From: Neoarius graeffei
Taxonomy: Eukaryota; Chordata; Actinopteri; Siluriformes; Ariidae
Assembly: GCF_027579695.1 (NCBI RefSeq)
Contig: NC_083587.1
Coordinates: 48,161,521-48,225,520 of the forward strand
Direction: 5' to 3'
DNA length: 64,000 bases
Notes under the pieces: generated by a model
What the model saw: only the letters and a program-made list of their open reading frames with translations
What the model was told of the DNA's origin: nothing
Databases searched by the model: none
Made by a program: the position numbers and the translations under genes
Shown: positions 36,695 to 49,026 of the stretch, one piece after another
Layout: every line of letters begins with the position of its first letter
Numbering within the stretch: the stretch's first letter is position 1

Positions 36695-38237
36695 CAGTGG
36701 CGGCTGGTAGTCTTTCAAACAGGGGAGGCTGGTCGGTTACAGATTTTAAAAGAAAAAACACATCAATTTTGCCCATACTCTTGCCTCTGATCTGGCTGAT
36801 TGTTGGCAGGGTCACAAACTGTGAAATAACAGGTTCTTTTGGCCCATTAGCCTACTGTCCAATATACATGATGGTGGTGTTGGGGGGGTATATTTTAACA
36901 TTTTATATTTTAAAATTGTGGCATGTTGTTTAAAAATTGATCATTATTGAAAGCAGCTCTTTGTCAGGAACCTCAGCAGTAACAGCAGAGTGTTCTGGAA
37001 TAGGCACAAGCACTGACCTTGGGGAGCCAAACATAGAGCTGGGTGCCACACATTTCATTCAATGACACTTTCCCTATATTTTACTTATTTTGACTGAGAA
37101 ATGTTTTATTGACAATTTTGATAACCCTTCACTTTTAATCCAGGTCTGTAGTGTGAAATGTTCTCGGCTATGTTTTTGTTTAAAAATGTTTTCCAAATTG
37201 TAGCTGTGTTTAATTCATATACAGAAAAATATATATTCCAATATAATATACTCAGCATAAACATTTTAAATAGATTCTATATTTTTGGTCCATCCATGAC
37301 ATATTACTAAAGTAGCCTATTTACTGTTGTTGATGTGGGTCACTTGCTGTTAGCCAATTCACTTTCTCGTACCAGGAGAGCTGAAAGGAACAAGTATTAT
37401 TCCCTACCTTTTTCCACCAAGTCAATTTGAGGCGTTGGTCTACCCTGCCCTTTAATTTTAATTTTTTCCTCGAAAGGAAGACTGGCAAATGGCTTCGCCA
37501 AAATTAAATCAGCAATGCTCGGCATCCGTGCGCAGCTTTCTTGCTAGCTGACTAGCCCCCTCAAGTTCAAGTTCAGTCACTCAAATAAACGAAATTTCTG
37601 GAACTAAGATAGCAAACTTGACAACACTATATTTACACTTTATTTACACTGAAAATATATACAAACTAAAAAAGCTGGTAGAAACCGTATGTAATGAATG
37701 AAATCGAAATGTAAGCTGATCTCTTACAATACACCACAGCACTTGCGAATCCACATGGGACTGAACTGAGATTCACCGCTGCCTGTCTATATTTGAAACG
37801 AGCTGTCAGTCAAAGAAAATATCCGACCGCTTTCACCAATCACCAGTCTCCTCGCGGAAACTGCCATGTCCCTCCCACTGTGAGGCTCGGAGTCCATGGG
37901 TGGGTGTTTTCGCAGTATTTGTCCAATAATCGTCTTGCATTTTGATATTGAAAAGCGCATCGCTCCCAAATGCCATTGAAGTCCACTGAGGCTGGGCTGC
38001 ATCGCGCTGTTGAGGGGGAAAAACTCACGCACACATTAGGCGACCTGGGGAAAGTTATAACGGAATGATTTCACACTGTAGTTGGGTTGAGCACATATAT
38101 TTCTATGATTCTGGATCTGAAATAGCAATGTTATAAGGTCGGCTATAACATAAGCCTAGCGCAATTCATCCTACACGATGTTCGTCATTTTTAGAGGAGG
38201 CTGAGCCTCCCTCGTTGTCTTAGAGCAATCGCCCGTG
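36695..38237. mobile_element. hAT-like non-autonomous element
   Basis: The left end cagtggcggctggtagtctt plus caggggaggct has a diverged inverted counterpart at the right (agcctccctcgttgtcttag ... gcccgtg). CAGTGGCG-type ends are characteristic of many fish hAT elements. No transposase frame is seen. Both sides abut TA-rich simple repeat. Confidence 0.65.
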
Positions 38238-38241
38238 ATAT

Positions 38242-38606
38242 CTCATCTCATTATCTCTAGCCGCTTTATCCTTCTACAGGGTCGCAGGCAAGCTGGAGCC
38301 TATCCCAGCTGACTATGGGCGAAAGGTGGGGTACACCCTGGACAAGTCGCCAGGTCATCACAGGGCTGACACATAGACACAGACAACCATTCACACTCAC
38401 ACCTACGGTCAATTTAGGGTCACCAGTTAACCTAACCTGCATGTCTTTGGACTGTGGGGGAAACCGGAGCACCCGGAGGAAACCCACGCGGACACGGGGA
38501 GAACATGCAAACTCCACACAGAAAGGCCCTCGCCGGCCCCGGGGCTCGAACCCAGGACCTTCTTGCTGTGAGGCGACAGCGCTAACCACTACACCACCGT
38601 GCCGCC
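38242..38606 (-). mobile_element. SINE copy 7
   Basis: The 14-bp duplication atcgcccgtgatat is at 38228-38241 and 38607-38620. It inserted exactly across the right end of the hAT-like element. Confidence 0.94.
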
Positions 38607-38616
38607 ATCGCCCGTG

Positions 38617-38617
<1 letters not shown>

Positions 38618-38660
<43 letters not shown>
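38618..38660. repeat. (TA)n(TG)n microsatellite
   Basis: Probably the right remainder of the TA tract at 36606-36694. Confidence 0.9.
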
Positions 38661-38976
38661 TATTAAAGGAATTCAGGAAACTCAGGCTCATACATAATGT
38701 CTGTCCTTAATTGCTAAAGGCTAAGTATAGCTTCAGTAAGTTCTAAATAAGTATTCATACTTGTTGCTGTTCTTTACTCATAACACAAAGGCACTTCATT
38801 CTCTATCTTCCAAGTGATGGTACCGTAGTTAATGCAGGATATATAATCCTTCACCCTCTCAACATCTAGGAGTTAGCAGAAGCTGCACAGCAAGCTATAG
38901 GCCTATTAGAGTTTAAATCTGATATTTGTTTGGATTCAACCATTTTCGTCTTTTGCTTCATTTGCATTCCCAATTA

Positions 38977-39236
38977 CACTGTAAAACATTTCAAATTGGT
39001 TTAACTTGGAAATGCAAGTTCACCTGCTGCTTTGAAAATGCAAGTTAACTCAATTTGACGATTATCTTTGTTTCAACTCAGAAAAAGTCTCAATTAGTCA
39101 AGACAACTAAGTAATTCAAGTCTAACCTTTGAAAACTTGCACAGATTAGTTCAAATTAAAACACTTTTCAGAGCTCATTGAGTTAAAGAGAAAAAGTAAG
39201 TGGACATAACTAAACAAGGCTGAAATGTTTTAGTGT
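38977..39236. mobile_element. Short MITE with ACTGTAAAACATTTCA-like inverted ends
   Basis: The left end acactgtaaaacatttca (from 38976) is mirrored by tgaaatgttttagtgta (39221-39237). The interior has many TTGA/TCAA-rich short inverted stretches. No coding content. Confidence 0.65.
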
Positions 39237-39948
39237 ATTTGCTTTTCCCCCATTTTTTAGTTGCATTGTGAAGTCTGAGTTTCAGAATTCTCATAGTTTT
39301 TAGGAGTCACCTCTACTTGCTGACATTCACTCTACTCTATAAAACTAGTATTTCTACTCTTTAAAACACATGTATTTCTTCCACCATTCCATCATGCAAA
39401 TTTAATGTAACCAATTGCTCTCTGAATTTACCAATCAATCTCTAAGTCAGTCAGGCTTCTTAAAATATACAACACATCCACCATTGCTGAGTAAAGATCA
39501 TGTATATTAGGCATACAGTCAATGATTCCTACCAATTTTAGATTTAAGCCTAGGGCAGCAGCTTCAGAAATTGCAACACACCCGTAAAATACAGTAATAT
39601 ATGTCTCACAGCAGGATAAAACACAAGCCAAAGTTTCATATTTTTAATTTTGGCAGAAAAGATAGTGTTGCCTTTCTCACACACAGAGAGAAAGACAGAG
39701 AGAGATCAAAACACACCACTGTTCAATGCTCTTGGAAAGAAAAAAAAAGAAGAAGAAAAAAGAACCAAGCAGGAGAACATTAAAATAGCAGCATGATGAG
39801 GCAAATTAAACAAGCAAAACAAGAACATATGTGCATTAATCTTTGATTGTTATGTTCTTAATGCTTGAGCCTTTCTATAATTATTTTGAACCATTTAAGA
39901 CAGCTTTAGAAAGGTCCAAATGACTAACTTCAAAAGAGAAATATATAA

Positions 39949-39952
<4 letters not shown>
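39237..39952. other. Intronic stretch without recognised features
   Basis: Only purine-rich simple sequence at about 39683-39765 stands out. Confidence 0.45.

Positions 39953-40038
<86 letters not shown>
39953..40038. repeat. (TA)n-(GA)n microsatellite
   Basis: About 50 bp of TA pass into about 36 bp of GA. A duplicated segment of about 50 bp follows (ggttcgtttggtc ... aacaacgtaggtgtgaat, at 40048 and 40086). Confidence 0.93.
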
Positions 40039-40041
<3 letters not shown>

Positions 40042-40147
40042 TGTGCTGGTTCGTTTGGTCCAGACTAAACAACGTAGGTGTGAATACGCCCTTGGTTCGT
40101 TTGGTCGTTTGGTCTGGACCAAACAACGTAGGTGTGAATATGCCCTT

Positions 40148-40519
40148 AGACACCCCATTTTTTTCATACAAACTTTGTTACAGATTTCTATTTTATGACT
40201 TCTACATTATCGAGTCAGTACAAAAATATTTTAGAGTTCTAAACATTAGTTTTCCAGCACAAAATTACATGTTACAGGAAAAAAAAAGTTTGTATCTGAG
40301 CAGTATGTTAAACAAGAGAGCACTTTTCAGATTAAAAAAGAAAACATAATGAAGGCTACTGGGTTTTGTTGCAAAATTAAGAAGCAAGTGCGACAGTCAA
40401 AGTGTCCAGAAGAACTGTGGCTGGTTCTGTAAGATGCTCAATAAAACTTACAGCTCATTTCCTTATAAAACTGCACTCACTGTACCTGAGACTACTGTTT
40501 TTTTGAAAGCAAAGTGTCG
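40148..40519. other. Intronic stretch without recognised features
   Basis: AT-rich sequence with nothing recognised. Confidence 0.45.
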
Positions 40520-40825
40520 TCTCACACCAAATATTGATTTTGCTTCATTTATAATGGCTTACTGCTGTTTGTAGTATTTTAAAATGTTTTTAAGTATTTC
40601 CTTTTGAATAATTTTAGACCAAATTTTATAGCATATTTAGTGTTCTTAGGAATGGCATTTTCTATCAAAATTTCTAATTCTTCCTCACTTAAAGTGACAA
40701 AGCGCTTGGCAGCCATTTTGTTGAGTCACTTGAGGTGATTATCAAAAAATAGTCCGAATGTCTCAACCAATCAGCACGCACAATTCCCTATAATCACCTC
40801 CGTATTTATACTAATATCAATTATA
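40520..40825 (-). pseudogene. Crypton-like N-terminal exon remnant, family A copy 2
   Basis: The minus strand from about 40717 reads MAAKRFVTLSEEELEILIEN, then AIPKNTKYAIKFGLKLFKRK. It matches the copy near 27031 in residues and in the upstream inverted pair ggtgatta/taatcacc (about 40732-40800). Its donor-like site is lost (AGGAAA instead of GTAAG), and the frame ends soon after. Confidence 0.45.
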
Positions 40826-40894
40826 ATTCATTATAAACAACTGAATCGAAAAGGGGCAGAAAACTGGTGTGTCAAAAATAATTTAGATTTTTAA

Positions 40895-41230
40895 ACTAGT
40901 GTGTCAATAGGTTGCAAGGTGCTTTGCCCATATCTCTGATACTTAAAATAGTTCATCTTTTTGCCATTATCATTTGTGAATTAAGGGTAAAACTGCCCCA
41001 GACTCTGAACAAAGTCAGTCACATATCATGATCGGAGGCTACTAATTTAATCATATCATATTGTACCTACCTATTTTCAAATATCAAATCATTGCCTTAT
41101 GGATCAAAGTGGCATCATATTGTGTTATACAGTGTGTCAAAAGGTTGCAAGGTGATTTGCCCATATCTCTGATACTTAAAATAGTTTAATGAATTTGGCA
41201 GTGCCATCATCATATATCAAATCATTGCTT
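40895..41230 (+). repeat. Local direct duplication, period about 235 bp
   Basis: A segment of about 70 bp (gtgtgtcaataggttgcaag onward, through cccatatctctgatacttaa) occurs at about 40899 and again, slightly changed, at about 41133. Confidence 0.8.
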
Positions 41231-41840
41231 TCAGAATTAAAAGTATCTTTGACTAAGTATGCACACTGAATCAGACAGATTAAGGACAGTATGAGTGATT
41301 ACAGCATAACAGGGACATATCCACATATGTGATGGCTTCTGATTTATATTTCACAACAGGGGCCTCCATTTTGGGATTGACACCCAAGATTACCAAGATC
41401 ACTAAATGTGATTCTCAAAAGCTTTTAGCAAAATAGGTAGTTAAAAATCCATTTCATTCCATTCCCAACCCCGATTCCTCATCCTTCCTTCTACTTAATG
41501 CTGATTGTACACTAAAGCTGCCAGTGTCACTTTTCTTCTTTCCAGAAGCAAAACGCCAACATGAGGATTATCCGAAACCCAATGTGCTGCTGCAAAGATA
41601 GGTACATCCATGTGAAACACTTCCCATTTCCATCTCTGCCTCACATTAAAGGACTACAGACTCACATACTTTGGAAAATGACAGCCTGTCAGGTTAAGTG
41701 TTTCACCTCTTTTGCCTGCTTGTGGGAGGCCTGTTTGTGCTTTAATGAATTTGTGCGTTAGGGCCTGAGAGGATAATAATATGAGAATATCTGAAGCAGG
41801 AGAGAGAGAGAGGGAGAGAGAGCGAGCGAGAGAGAGAGAG

Positions 41841-41873
<33 letters not shown>

Positions 41874-42817
41874 GAGGAGATTTAGAGATTGTCGCAAGGT
41901 GCACTGAGCAGCTTTTCTCCAAGGCTTTGATCCAGGAAGACAGCTAGCGCCAGAGAAGCATCAATTGTGTTCAGTGATGTTGACAGGCTGAATAATTTAG
42001 GATTGAGGCCCTCTGCTGTATGTGCTCTGTCACCCAGAGATGTTTGTTAACCTCCGTGCTATCTCCTGTTCTGCAGATTGAGGATCTGCAAGCTTTAGGC
42101 TAGAAGATAGATGAGGTGCGATAGACGAAGAGAGAGAGTGAGAGGAGGTGTTTGTGTTTGCAACAAATCTGTGTCAACTCACATATATAGTGTACATAAT
42201 AAACAGTATCTTAGATGATAAAAATAAACACATTTTCTATCATTTTATGATAAAACTCCCTGATATATTTTCTATTTATTGAGACATGTTCTTTTAAATC
42301 CCATGGAAACATCGAGACCTGAATGCCACATCTGTACCAGACAAGAAACTCAATTTCCTCGTATCCTCAACCTAACAATGAATTATAGACCAAGACACAT
42401 GACCCCTTACATGATCCTCTACCTTATTCTACAGTTCCCCAGACTTCTAATCACAACCACCTGTTCTCAATTAGCACACTCCCTATAAATAACCCATACA
42501 TTAATTAAATCTTTGCAGATTCATTCTCCGAGCATTTCATTAGTGATGTTACTGAGCCTTTTGTTTGTGTACATGATTTTCCGGTATTAACCCAGTCTGA
42601 TTGTTAATTGAGTTCTGCCTAACATATTTAAATCTGTCTGCTAATCAGCTCATTCTTTGCCTGTCTTTGACTTTTTGTTTTTGGTTTGTCCTTTTGGTAG
42701 TGAGGCTGAGCGTCTAGCCGGCTGTGTTGAAATATATTTCAAACTTCAAAGCTTATAGTCGTCAAAAAGTGTAGGAAAGTATACCATGTAATTTATTTTT
42801 TTAAATTTTTTTTATTA
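41231..42817. other. Intronic stretch with simple repeats
   Basis: (GA)n and (TG)n runs occupy about 41797-41872. No gene is supported. Confidence 0.5.
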
Positions 42818-42870
42818 GCGGCTACAATTATGAACAGTCCATAATTATTGACACCTTTTCAGATTTACCA

Positions 42871-43232
42871 TCTCATCTCATTATCTCTAGCTGCTTTATC
42901 CTGTTCTACAGGGTCGCAGGCAAGCTGGAGCCTATCCCAGCTGACTACGGGCAAAAGGCGGGGTACACCCTGGACAAGTCGCCAGGTCATCACAGGGCTG
43001 ACACATAGACACAGACAACCATTCACACTCACGGTCAATTTAGAGTCACCAGTTAACCTAACCTGCATGTCTTTGGACTGTGGGGGAAACCGGAGCACCC
43101 GGAGGAAACCCACGCGGACACGGGGAGGAACATGCAAACTCCACACAGAAAGGCCCTCGCCGGCCACGGGGCTTGAACCCGGACCTTCTTGCTGTGAGGC
43201 GACAGCGCTAACCACTACACCACCGTGCTGCC
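42871..43232 (-). mobile_element. SINE copy 8
   Basis: The 13-bp duplication ttcagatttacca is at 42858-42870 and 43233-43245. It is inserted in the left arm of the element 42818-45025. Confidence 0.94.
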
Positions 43233-43850
43233 TTCAGATTTACCAATTAAAAAAAACAATTTTACAAAGGTGAGTTTCAGTTACAGCAGTTATTATTGGT
43301 GAATTAATCAACCAGAAGACCCCCTCCCCCTTTGATCTTGTCGTCTGATGACACAGCTCGTTACCTGAGATGGAATTTTATTAGCACGATCAGAAATTTG
43401 AAGAAAGCCCAGATGTTATCATTGCAGGTAAGTATGGTGGAAAGATCATGGACATGTTTTTACTGATCAAATTCACCGATATTTCATGTTATCCTTGTTG
43501 AACCCTACTTTGTTTCTTACTCTTTCATTTGACAGTCAACATTTTGTATCTAAATGTGCGTTTGAGAAGTCACGCAAGGTGTCGCTAATAGTGATCACTT
43601 TCACTGGTGTCCACCATTATCGACACCCTGTGGAATTAAGGGACATTTACAACTGTTATGGATCGATCTTTGTGTAACATTGTTGAAGTAGATGAAGTAC
43701 TTTAAAAAAAATAAAAGTGCTATGATTTATAATTTTTTTTCTGATTCATAACAGAATGGAACGCTTATAGCAGAGCTCCCGCGGAGCACCATACCTGATG
43801 GTAAACCCATCGAGTCGATTTTTTTGTGGTTTGTCCGTGTACGTGTACCA

Positions 43851-44080
43851 CCACTCATACACACCGCCTAGTGGTCAGTGTTAGTAATTACCAGTCATAC
43901 ACACCGCCTAGTGGCCAGTGTTAGTAATTACCAGTCATACACACCGCCTAGTGGCCAGTGTTAGTAATTACCAGTCATACACACCGCCTAGTGGCCAGTG
44001 TTAGTAATTACTAGTCATACACACCGCCTAGTGGCCAGTGTTAGTAATTACTAGTCATACACACCACCTAGTGGCCAGTG
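43851..44080. repeat. 40-bp minisatellite, six copies
   Basis: The block acaccgcctagtggccagtg occurs at 43861, 43901, 43941, 43981, 44021 and 44061, exactly 40 bp apart, with one to three differences between units. Repeat and spacing are continuous, so this is a tandem repeat and not a spaced array. Confidence 0.97.
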
Positions 44081-45026
44081 CTAGCCAGTAAAGAAATAAA
44101 ACAAAAGAGACTGGCTATGATATAAGAAAATTCTACAACCCAGAAACAGATGGGAGCTCCGCTTTTAGGCAGTGCCTAAATCTATATATTAGAGCATTTG
44201 GAATCCTATTGCAATAAATAGAATTAGACCAGAATTAAATTCCTAGCATATACAATACAATACACCTTTATTAATTCTCCCAAATGGGTTTTTCAGAATT
44301 AATTTACATGAAACTTAAAAATTACATGCTTAAAATATTCAGATTTTTCTATTCCATTCAAAAAATATTTTTTGCAGTTTGTTGTAAATATCTATAACAT
44401 ATTACAATATAAGTAGACATTTTATATTTTGGTTCAAGGAATGAGATGCGACCTTTGACCTCAATTCGCATGTGGTTACAATGTCAATTGCCTGTTGACA
44501 TTTATTGGTAAACTACAAAACTAGAAATTAATACAAACAACGAATGACTAACAAAATGTGATCTACGAAAATACTTAGAAAGCGGGTAGAAAGTGGAATA
44601 AAAAGATTTTCTGACAGAGGTTAAACATTATCAGTTAATTTGTTTACAAACATTAGAATTACTTCCTCATTTACGTAAGCACTGACATTGATATATATTT
44701 ATTAAATATATTTTCTACTAAATATGTCCATGTAAAACAAAACTATGTTTTGTTAACTTAATACCACATACCGATTATTATCTTTTTATAAATAATTCTC
44801 TGGATGTCGATAATTGTGGAACAGTGTCAATAACTGTGGACAAAGGTGTCAATACTTGCGGAACAGTGTCACGTGATCTGATATGCAAAGTAATCGGGAA
44901 TCAACAAATTTTTTTCCAGTGGAAGTTTGAGTAATTATTCATGCACAATTTATATATTGAAAGTCTTTTCTACTTTTTGCAACGGCCAAAAGATCGTTAA
45001 GGTGTTGATAATTGTAGCTGTCGCTC

Positions 45027-45030
<4 letters not shown>

Positions 45031-45084
<54 letters not shown>
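45031..45084. repeat. (TA)n microsatellite
   Basis: About 54 bp of uninterrupted TA at the right edge of the preceding element. Confidence 0.95.
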
Positions 45085-45086
<2 letters not shown>

Positions 45087-45716
45087 GCAGAGATTATGTC
45101 TTTCTGTAAGTTCATGAAGTTTTCGTGGTGGAAGGACAAATTATGCAATCATACATGCATATATGTAACCACTTTCAGAGATAAAAATAAATTCATATCA
45201 GGTTGTATTTTTTTTTTTTTTTTGCCTTCCAGTTTATTTGCTGTTAATAAAATGTCTTAAGATGGATTATTTTGGATTTCTCTGAAACCAAGTGCAACAG
45301 CACTACAGATATTTGGAATAAAAAATACACAGAATGGTTTGGAAAAAATGAGGCTGGGGCTGATTTCTTTCTAGCTCACACTGTACAGTCATGCAGCCTA
45401 TCAGTGACTGTCTAGATTTGATTTCCATTTGATCCAATTTGATGGCTGATATTTGGTATTTGCAGGAAATATGGCATGAACCCGGGTGAGCATTACAAAC
45501 TTAAAAAAGATAGAAATCATAAATTCAGCTGCTACCTTAAAGTGTATGTGAATTATAGTTTGTCCTACATTATTTTTATCATGCCATCGATGAGAGCTTG
45601 TGCTATAATGCATTACTCAACCCTAATAATTTTGTTGTTGAGCTACTGATATAATAGAATGATTGGCCATCACTGAGCTATAGTTAGTAAGTGTATATTA
45701 CAATGATGTCCATTCA
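45085..45716. other. Intronic stretch without recognised features
   Basis: AT-rich sequence with nothing recognised. Confidence 0.45.
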
Positions 45717-46192
45717 ACAGTTATTCCATGAAATCAAGTCATACATGAGGTGACAGCTGACAAGGTATGTAACACCGAGTTGGCTATAAGCCATGTATGA
45801 TGAGATTGAGTAGAATAACTGTTTAATCCTATCCACATTCACTTGATTTTGAGAAACAGAACATTTTTAATTTTTGCAAATTCAATAAATAAAAACTTTA
45901 TACAAAACGTCCACCAAAATCATTTCCGCTTAGAATGTAAACAAACCAGCTTTTTGATTCTTGAAACATAAAAAAAGATGTATTTACCGTCAAATACTTT
46001 TATTCCATATTTTGTTGCTTTTTTGTGGTTTTGTTTTCAAGTAGCATTTTTATTTTGTCCTCGGTTGGTTCAGCAACACGCGCCACCATTTTGTTTTTCT
46101 CTACTCATGGTATATGAGCTGATATCCTAGTAGTAGAGTAGCCAATCAGAGTGTGCAATTGCTCATATCCAGTGAATGTGGACAGAATTAAA
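45717..46192 (-). pseudogene. Crypton-like N-terminal exon remnant, family B copy 1
   Basis: It is nearly collinear with 56093-56640. Both contain an inner foldback (cagttattcca ... gaataactg) and inverted tccacattcact/ccagtgaatgtgg blocks. Between these, on the minus strand starting near 46090, a short frame reads VAEPTEDKIKMLLENKTTKK, then an out-of-frame ATKYGIKVFDG ending at a GTAAAT donor-like site. Confidence 0.45.
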
Positions 46193-46619
46193 ATAAATAG
46201 TAGTAGTAGTAGGAGTAGTAGTAGTATAGACTGAGTATGTAAAGGGATGCAATGTGCCTCTAACTAAACCCATTATTATTTTGTTCTACTCACACAAACC
46301 AGATGTTTTCTGATATTGAAAGCAGGTTCATCAAGTCATATTTTTAAATTTGGACCTGTTCTTATAAATAAGAATGTTCTAACAATAGAGGACTTCAAAC
46401 TACAGATGCTACACATCATTATAAAATATTATTAACCACATTATCACACATTTCTCTTAACTTCTGTTTCCTGAAACAGGGACAAGTAAAGAGCCTCAAA
46501 ATGGTTTATGCTGTGTTGAAAAGACAGAGCCTCATTTTCTTCCCTGTTTCAGTAGCTCCTGTTTGACTCTGCTGAAGGCTCCAATGATAAAGACCCTCAG
46601 CTATTTATTAAGCCTATTG

Positions 46620-46915
46620 TTGGCCTCGTGGTTAGTGTGTCTGCCTCTCGACTGGGAGATCATGAGTTCTACTTGCACTCGGGTTATACCAAAGACCATT
46701 ATCAAAATGTTATCCACTGCTGTCTGGCGAGGCATGCCGCATTACAGACGTGAGTAGGGAGTCAAACTCTTGTAGTTACCAGAGGAATAGCCCCCCACTG
46801 TAACCCTAGCTATCTAATAGGTGAGAGGTTGAGGGCTACTGAAATGGAGATCGGTGCCGCCTGATGTGTCTTGTGGCACAGGAAGGACTTTGACTTTGAT
46901 TATAAATGTAAAACT
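46620..46915 (+). mobile_element. Second tRNA-derived SINE type
   Basis: It has a tRNA-like head (ggcctcgtggttagtgtgtc followed by tgcctctcgactgggagatc), then a body unrelated to the dominant SINE and an end reading gactttgactttgattataa. Target duplications are not clear. Confidence 0.6.
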
Positions 46916-47074
46916 GCACTATTTTTACATAAATACACTGACCTGCCTACTTTAATAAGAAAACCTGGGCACCTGCTCATGCATGCTATTATCCAATCAG
47001 ACAGCAGCGGAACATGCAAAATCATGGAAATACAGGTCAAGAGCCTCAGATAACGCTCCCATCAAACATCAGTA

Positions 47075-47223
47075 TATCATCTTCTTTCAGCTGCTCCTGT
47101 TAGGGGTCTCCACAGCGGATCTGTTCCGCATATTTGATTTGGCACAGGCTTTACACCGGATGCCCTTCCTGATGCAACCCTCCCCAGTCTATCCAGGCTT
47201 GGGACGGCTGGGCATTTGTTAAA
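47075..47223 (+). mobile_element. Short retroposon with 15-bp target duplication
   Basis: The duplication catcaaacatcagta is at 47060-47074 and 47224-47238. The 149-bp insert reads ctgctcctgttaggggtctc and gatgcccttcctgatgcaac, a dispersed fish repeat I cannot name. The long duplication indicates LINE-type target-primed insertion. Confidence 0.8.
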
Positions 47224-47586
47224 CATCAAACATCAGTACACAGAGTTTTTTTTTTTTAAATAATCTCAATGACTTTGACCATCACATGATTGTTACAGCC
47301 TCGAATCTCTGTGGTTGGCTGATAGGAGTGGAACCCAACCTCAAATTCAGTTGGATCTGAAAATGCCCATTTTTTATGCTTTTCTGCTCACCATGGTTGT
47401 AAAGAGTAGTTATTTAATGTACTGTAACCTTTGTCAGCTTGAGCTGTCAGATCTGTCAGTCTGGCCATTCTCTTCTGGCTGTGTGTGAAATCCGAAGAGT
47501 TAATGTGAAGATTAACTGATGCTCTGGACCTGTAACTGTATGTAACTTTTTTTTATGTATTTTTTTATAATGCCCTGCTGCCACAC

Positions 47587-48236
47587 ACTGTAAAAAAAAT
47601 CTGTTGCTTTTACGGAAAAATATTGGCAGCTGTGGTTGCCAGAATAATCCTGTTAAAAATACAGTGAAATGTAAACAACATTACAGAATAACTTGTACAT
47701 TTCACTGGGATTCCATGTACAATTAATGATAACTAAATGTAAATTTTACAGGTATTCAATGTACAATAATCAATACACAACTTAATTTTACAGATATTCA
47801 TTGTACAATAAAAAAGCATCTAGGAATGAATTGCGAGTGTTCTCGATTATTGGTTTTTGTGGCTCCAAAATGATGATTACAAGCAATGATCTACTAGACA
47901 GATATTTTATTTGATTTAGAGTTTTACGAAATGCACCGGAGAGCCTCTACTGACATTTTTTTATTTTTTAACAGGGCAATGATGTCATTTTAACTATCAC
48001 ATTCTGTTTTAGTATTACAGTTTGTCTGTGTTTAAACTACAACAATTTGTAAATTCTACAAAAAACATGATCAATTCAACATATTCTTACTGTTAAATTA
48101 ACAGTGGTATTTGGTTAGGAGTTTTACAGTATATTGATGTAAATTATACACTGCTTCATTGTTTTTGTATTTACAGTTTTTATGTCATGATTTTACATAA
48201 ATTCACTGTTAATTCTACGGACATTTTTTACAGTGT
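47587..48236. mobile_element. MITE with ACACTGTAAAAAA-type ends
   Basis: The left end acactgtaaaaaaaatctg is mirrored by acattttttacagtgtg at the right. The interior is rich in short ttacag/ctgtaa motifs. It is inserted in the terminal part of the surrounding Tc1-like element. Confidence 0.65.
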
Positions 48237-48307
48237 GACTGGCTGACTAGATAACTGCAAGAATGAGCAGGTGTATTAGGTGTTCCTATTAAAGTGGCCA
48301 GTAAGTG

Positions 48308-48989
48308 CATATTACTGTGTACCATTGAAACTAAGAAAAGTGTTTTTGCCTGGTGTCTTTTTTTTTGGTACAACACTTTATAGAAGTGATGGACAGAACC
48401 TTTCGGCTCTGTCAAGCATGCACACGAGCAATACACACACACAGTTTTTGGAGTAGATTTTTTTTTTTAACCTACTCCAACAAGATACAGAACTCCCACA
48501 GGGCTCACTGTGGACCAGTTAACACCAGTGAATTTTCACATTGCTCTTTAATGGAATGCTCCCACTAGCTATAATAAAATGTTAATTATTGTACATACAG
48601 GAGACTTTTTCGATGGAATAAAAACATGTATTCTATCCCCTTCTGGTGGGTTTCATTCATTTGGTTTGATAGCATGCAATATTGTTCGCATATCGCTTAT
48701 CCTACGTGTATTACGTCACTCTACCCAATGGAGAATGAGCATTGCATATGGTTTACAATATTGCATGGTTGTCAAGAGAACATGACCTCACACATTAGAG
48801 CTGATGCGAATATTCAATGAGAGTTTTTTGCTGTGCATGCACAGAAGCATTTCTTTGTTTGCTGGGAAAGAGAAAAACATACTAAACACCCAAAAGGCTA
48901 CCAAAACTTCATTAGATATTCTTCACGTATATTCACAAGAGAAAAGCATATCAACGGACATAAAAAAACTGGAAAAGAGAGTGTGTATG

Positions 48990-48992
<3 letters not shown>
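48308..48992. other. Intronic stretch without recognised features
   Basis: AT-rich sequence with nothing recognised. Confidence 0.45.

Positions 48993-49022
<30 letters not shown>
48993..49022. repeat. (AAT)n microsatellite
   Basis: A trinucleotide run directly abutting the palindrome that follows. Confidence 0.95.

Positions 49023-49026
<4 letters not shown>

Larger units (their letters stand above)
42818..45025. mobile_element. DNA element with repeated GTGTCRATAATTGTGGA-like subterminal motifs
   Basis: Left-end text agcggctacaattatgaaca and attattgacacctt is mirrored at the right by aaggtgttgataattgtagc. Related motifs recur inward: tgtcgataattgtggaacag, gtgtcaataactgtggac and ggtgtcaatacttgcgga near 44817-44870, and a self-complementary ggtgtccaccattatcgaca near 43602. 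No transposase is recognised. It holds a SINE and a minisatellite. Confidence 0.55.
46936..48307 (-). mobile_element. Tc1-like element (11144 family), decayed, with two later insertions
   Basis: The left end cactgacctgcctactttaa and the complement of the right end cacttactggccactttaat are related inverted termini of the family at 11144. The interior on the minus strand has N-terminal transposase traces around 47290-47490, with many stops. A short SINE is inserted at 47075-47223 and a MITE at 47587-48236. Confidence 0.7.

Noticed and set aside
36311-36815. Tyr/Ile repeat proteins
   Set aside because: Translations of the TA microsatellite.
43851-44080. CRISPR-like array
   Set aside because: Units are directly contiguous with no unique spacers, and the genome is vertebrate.
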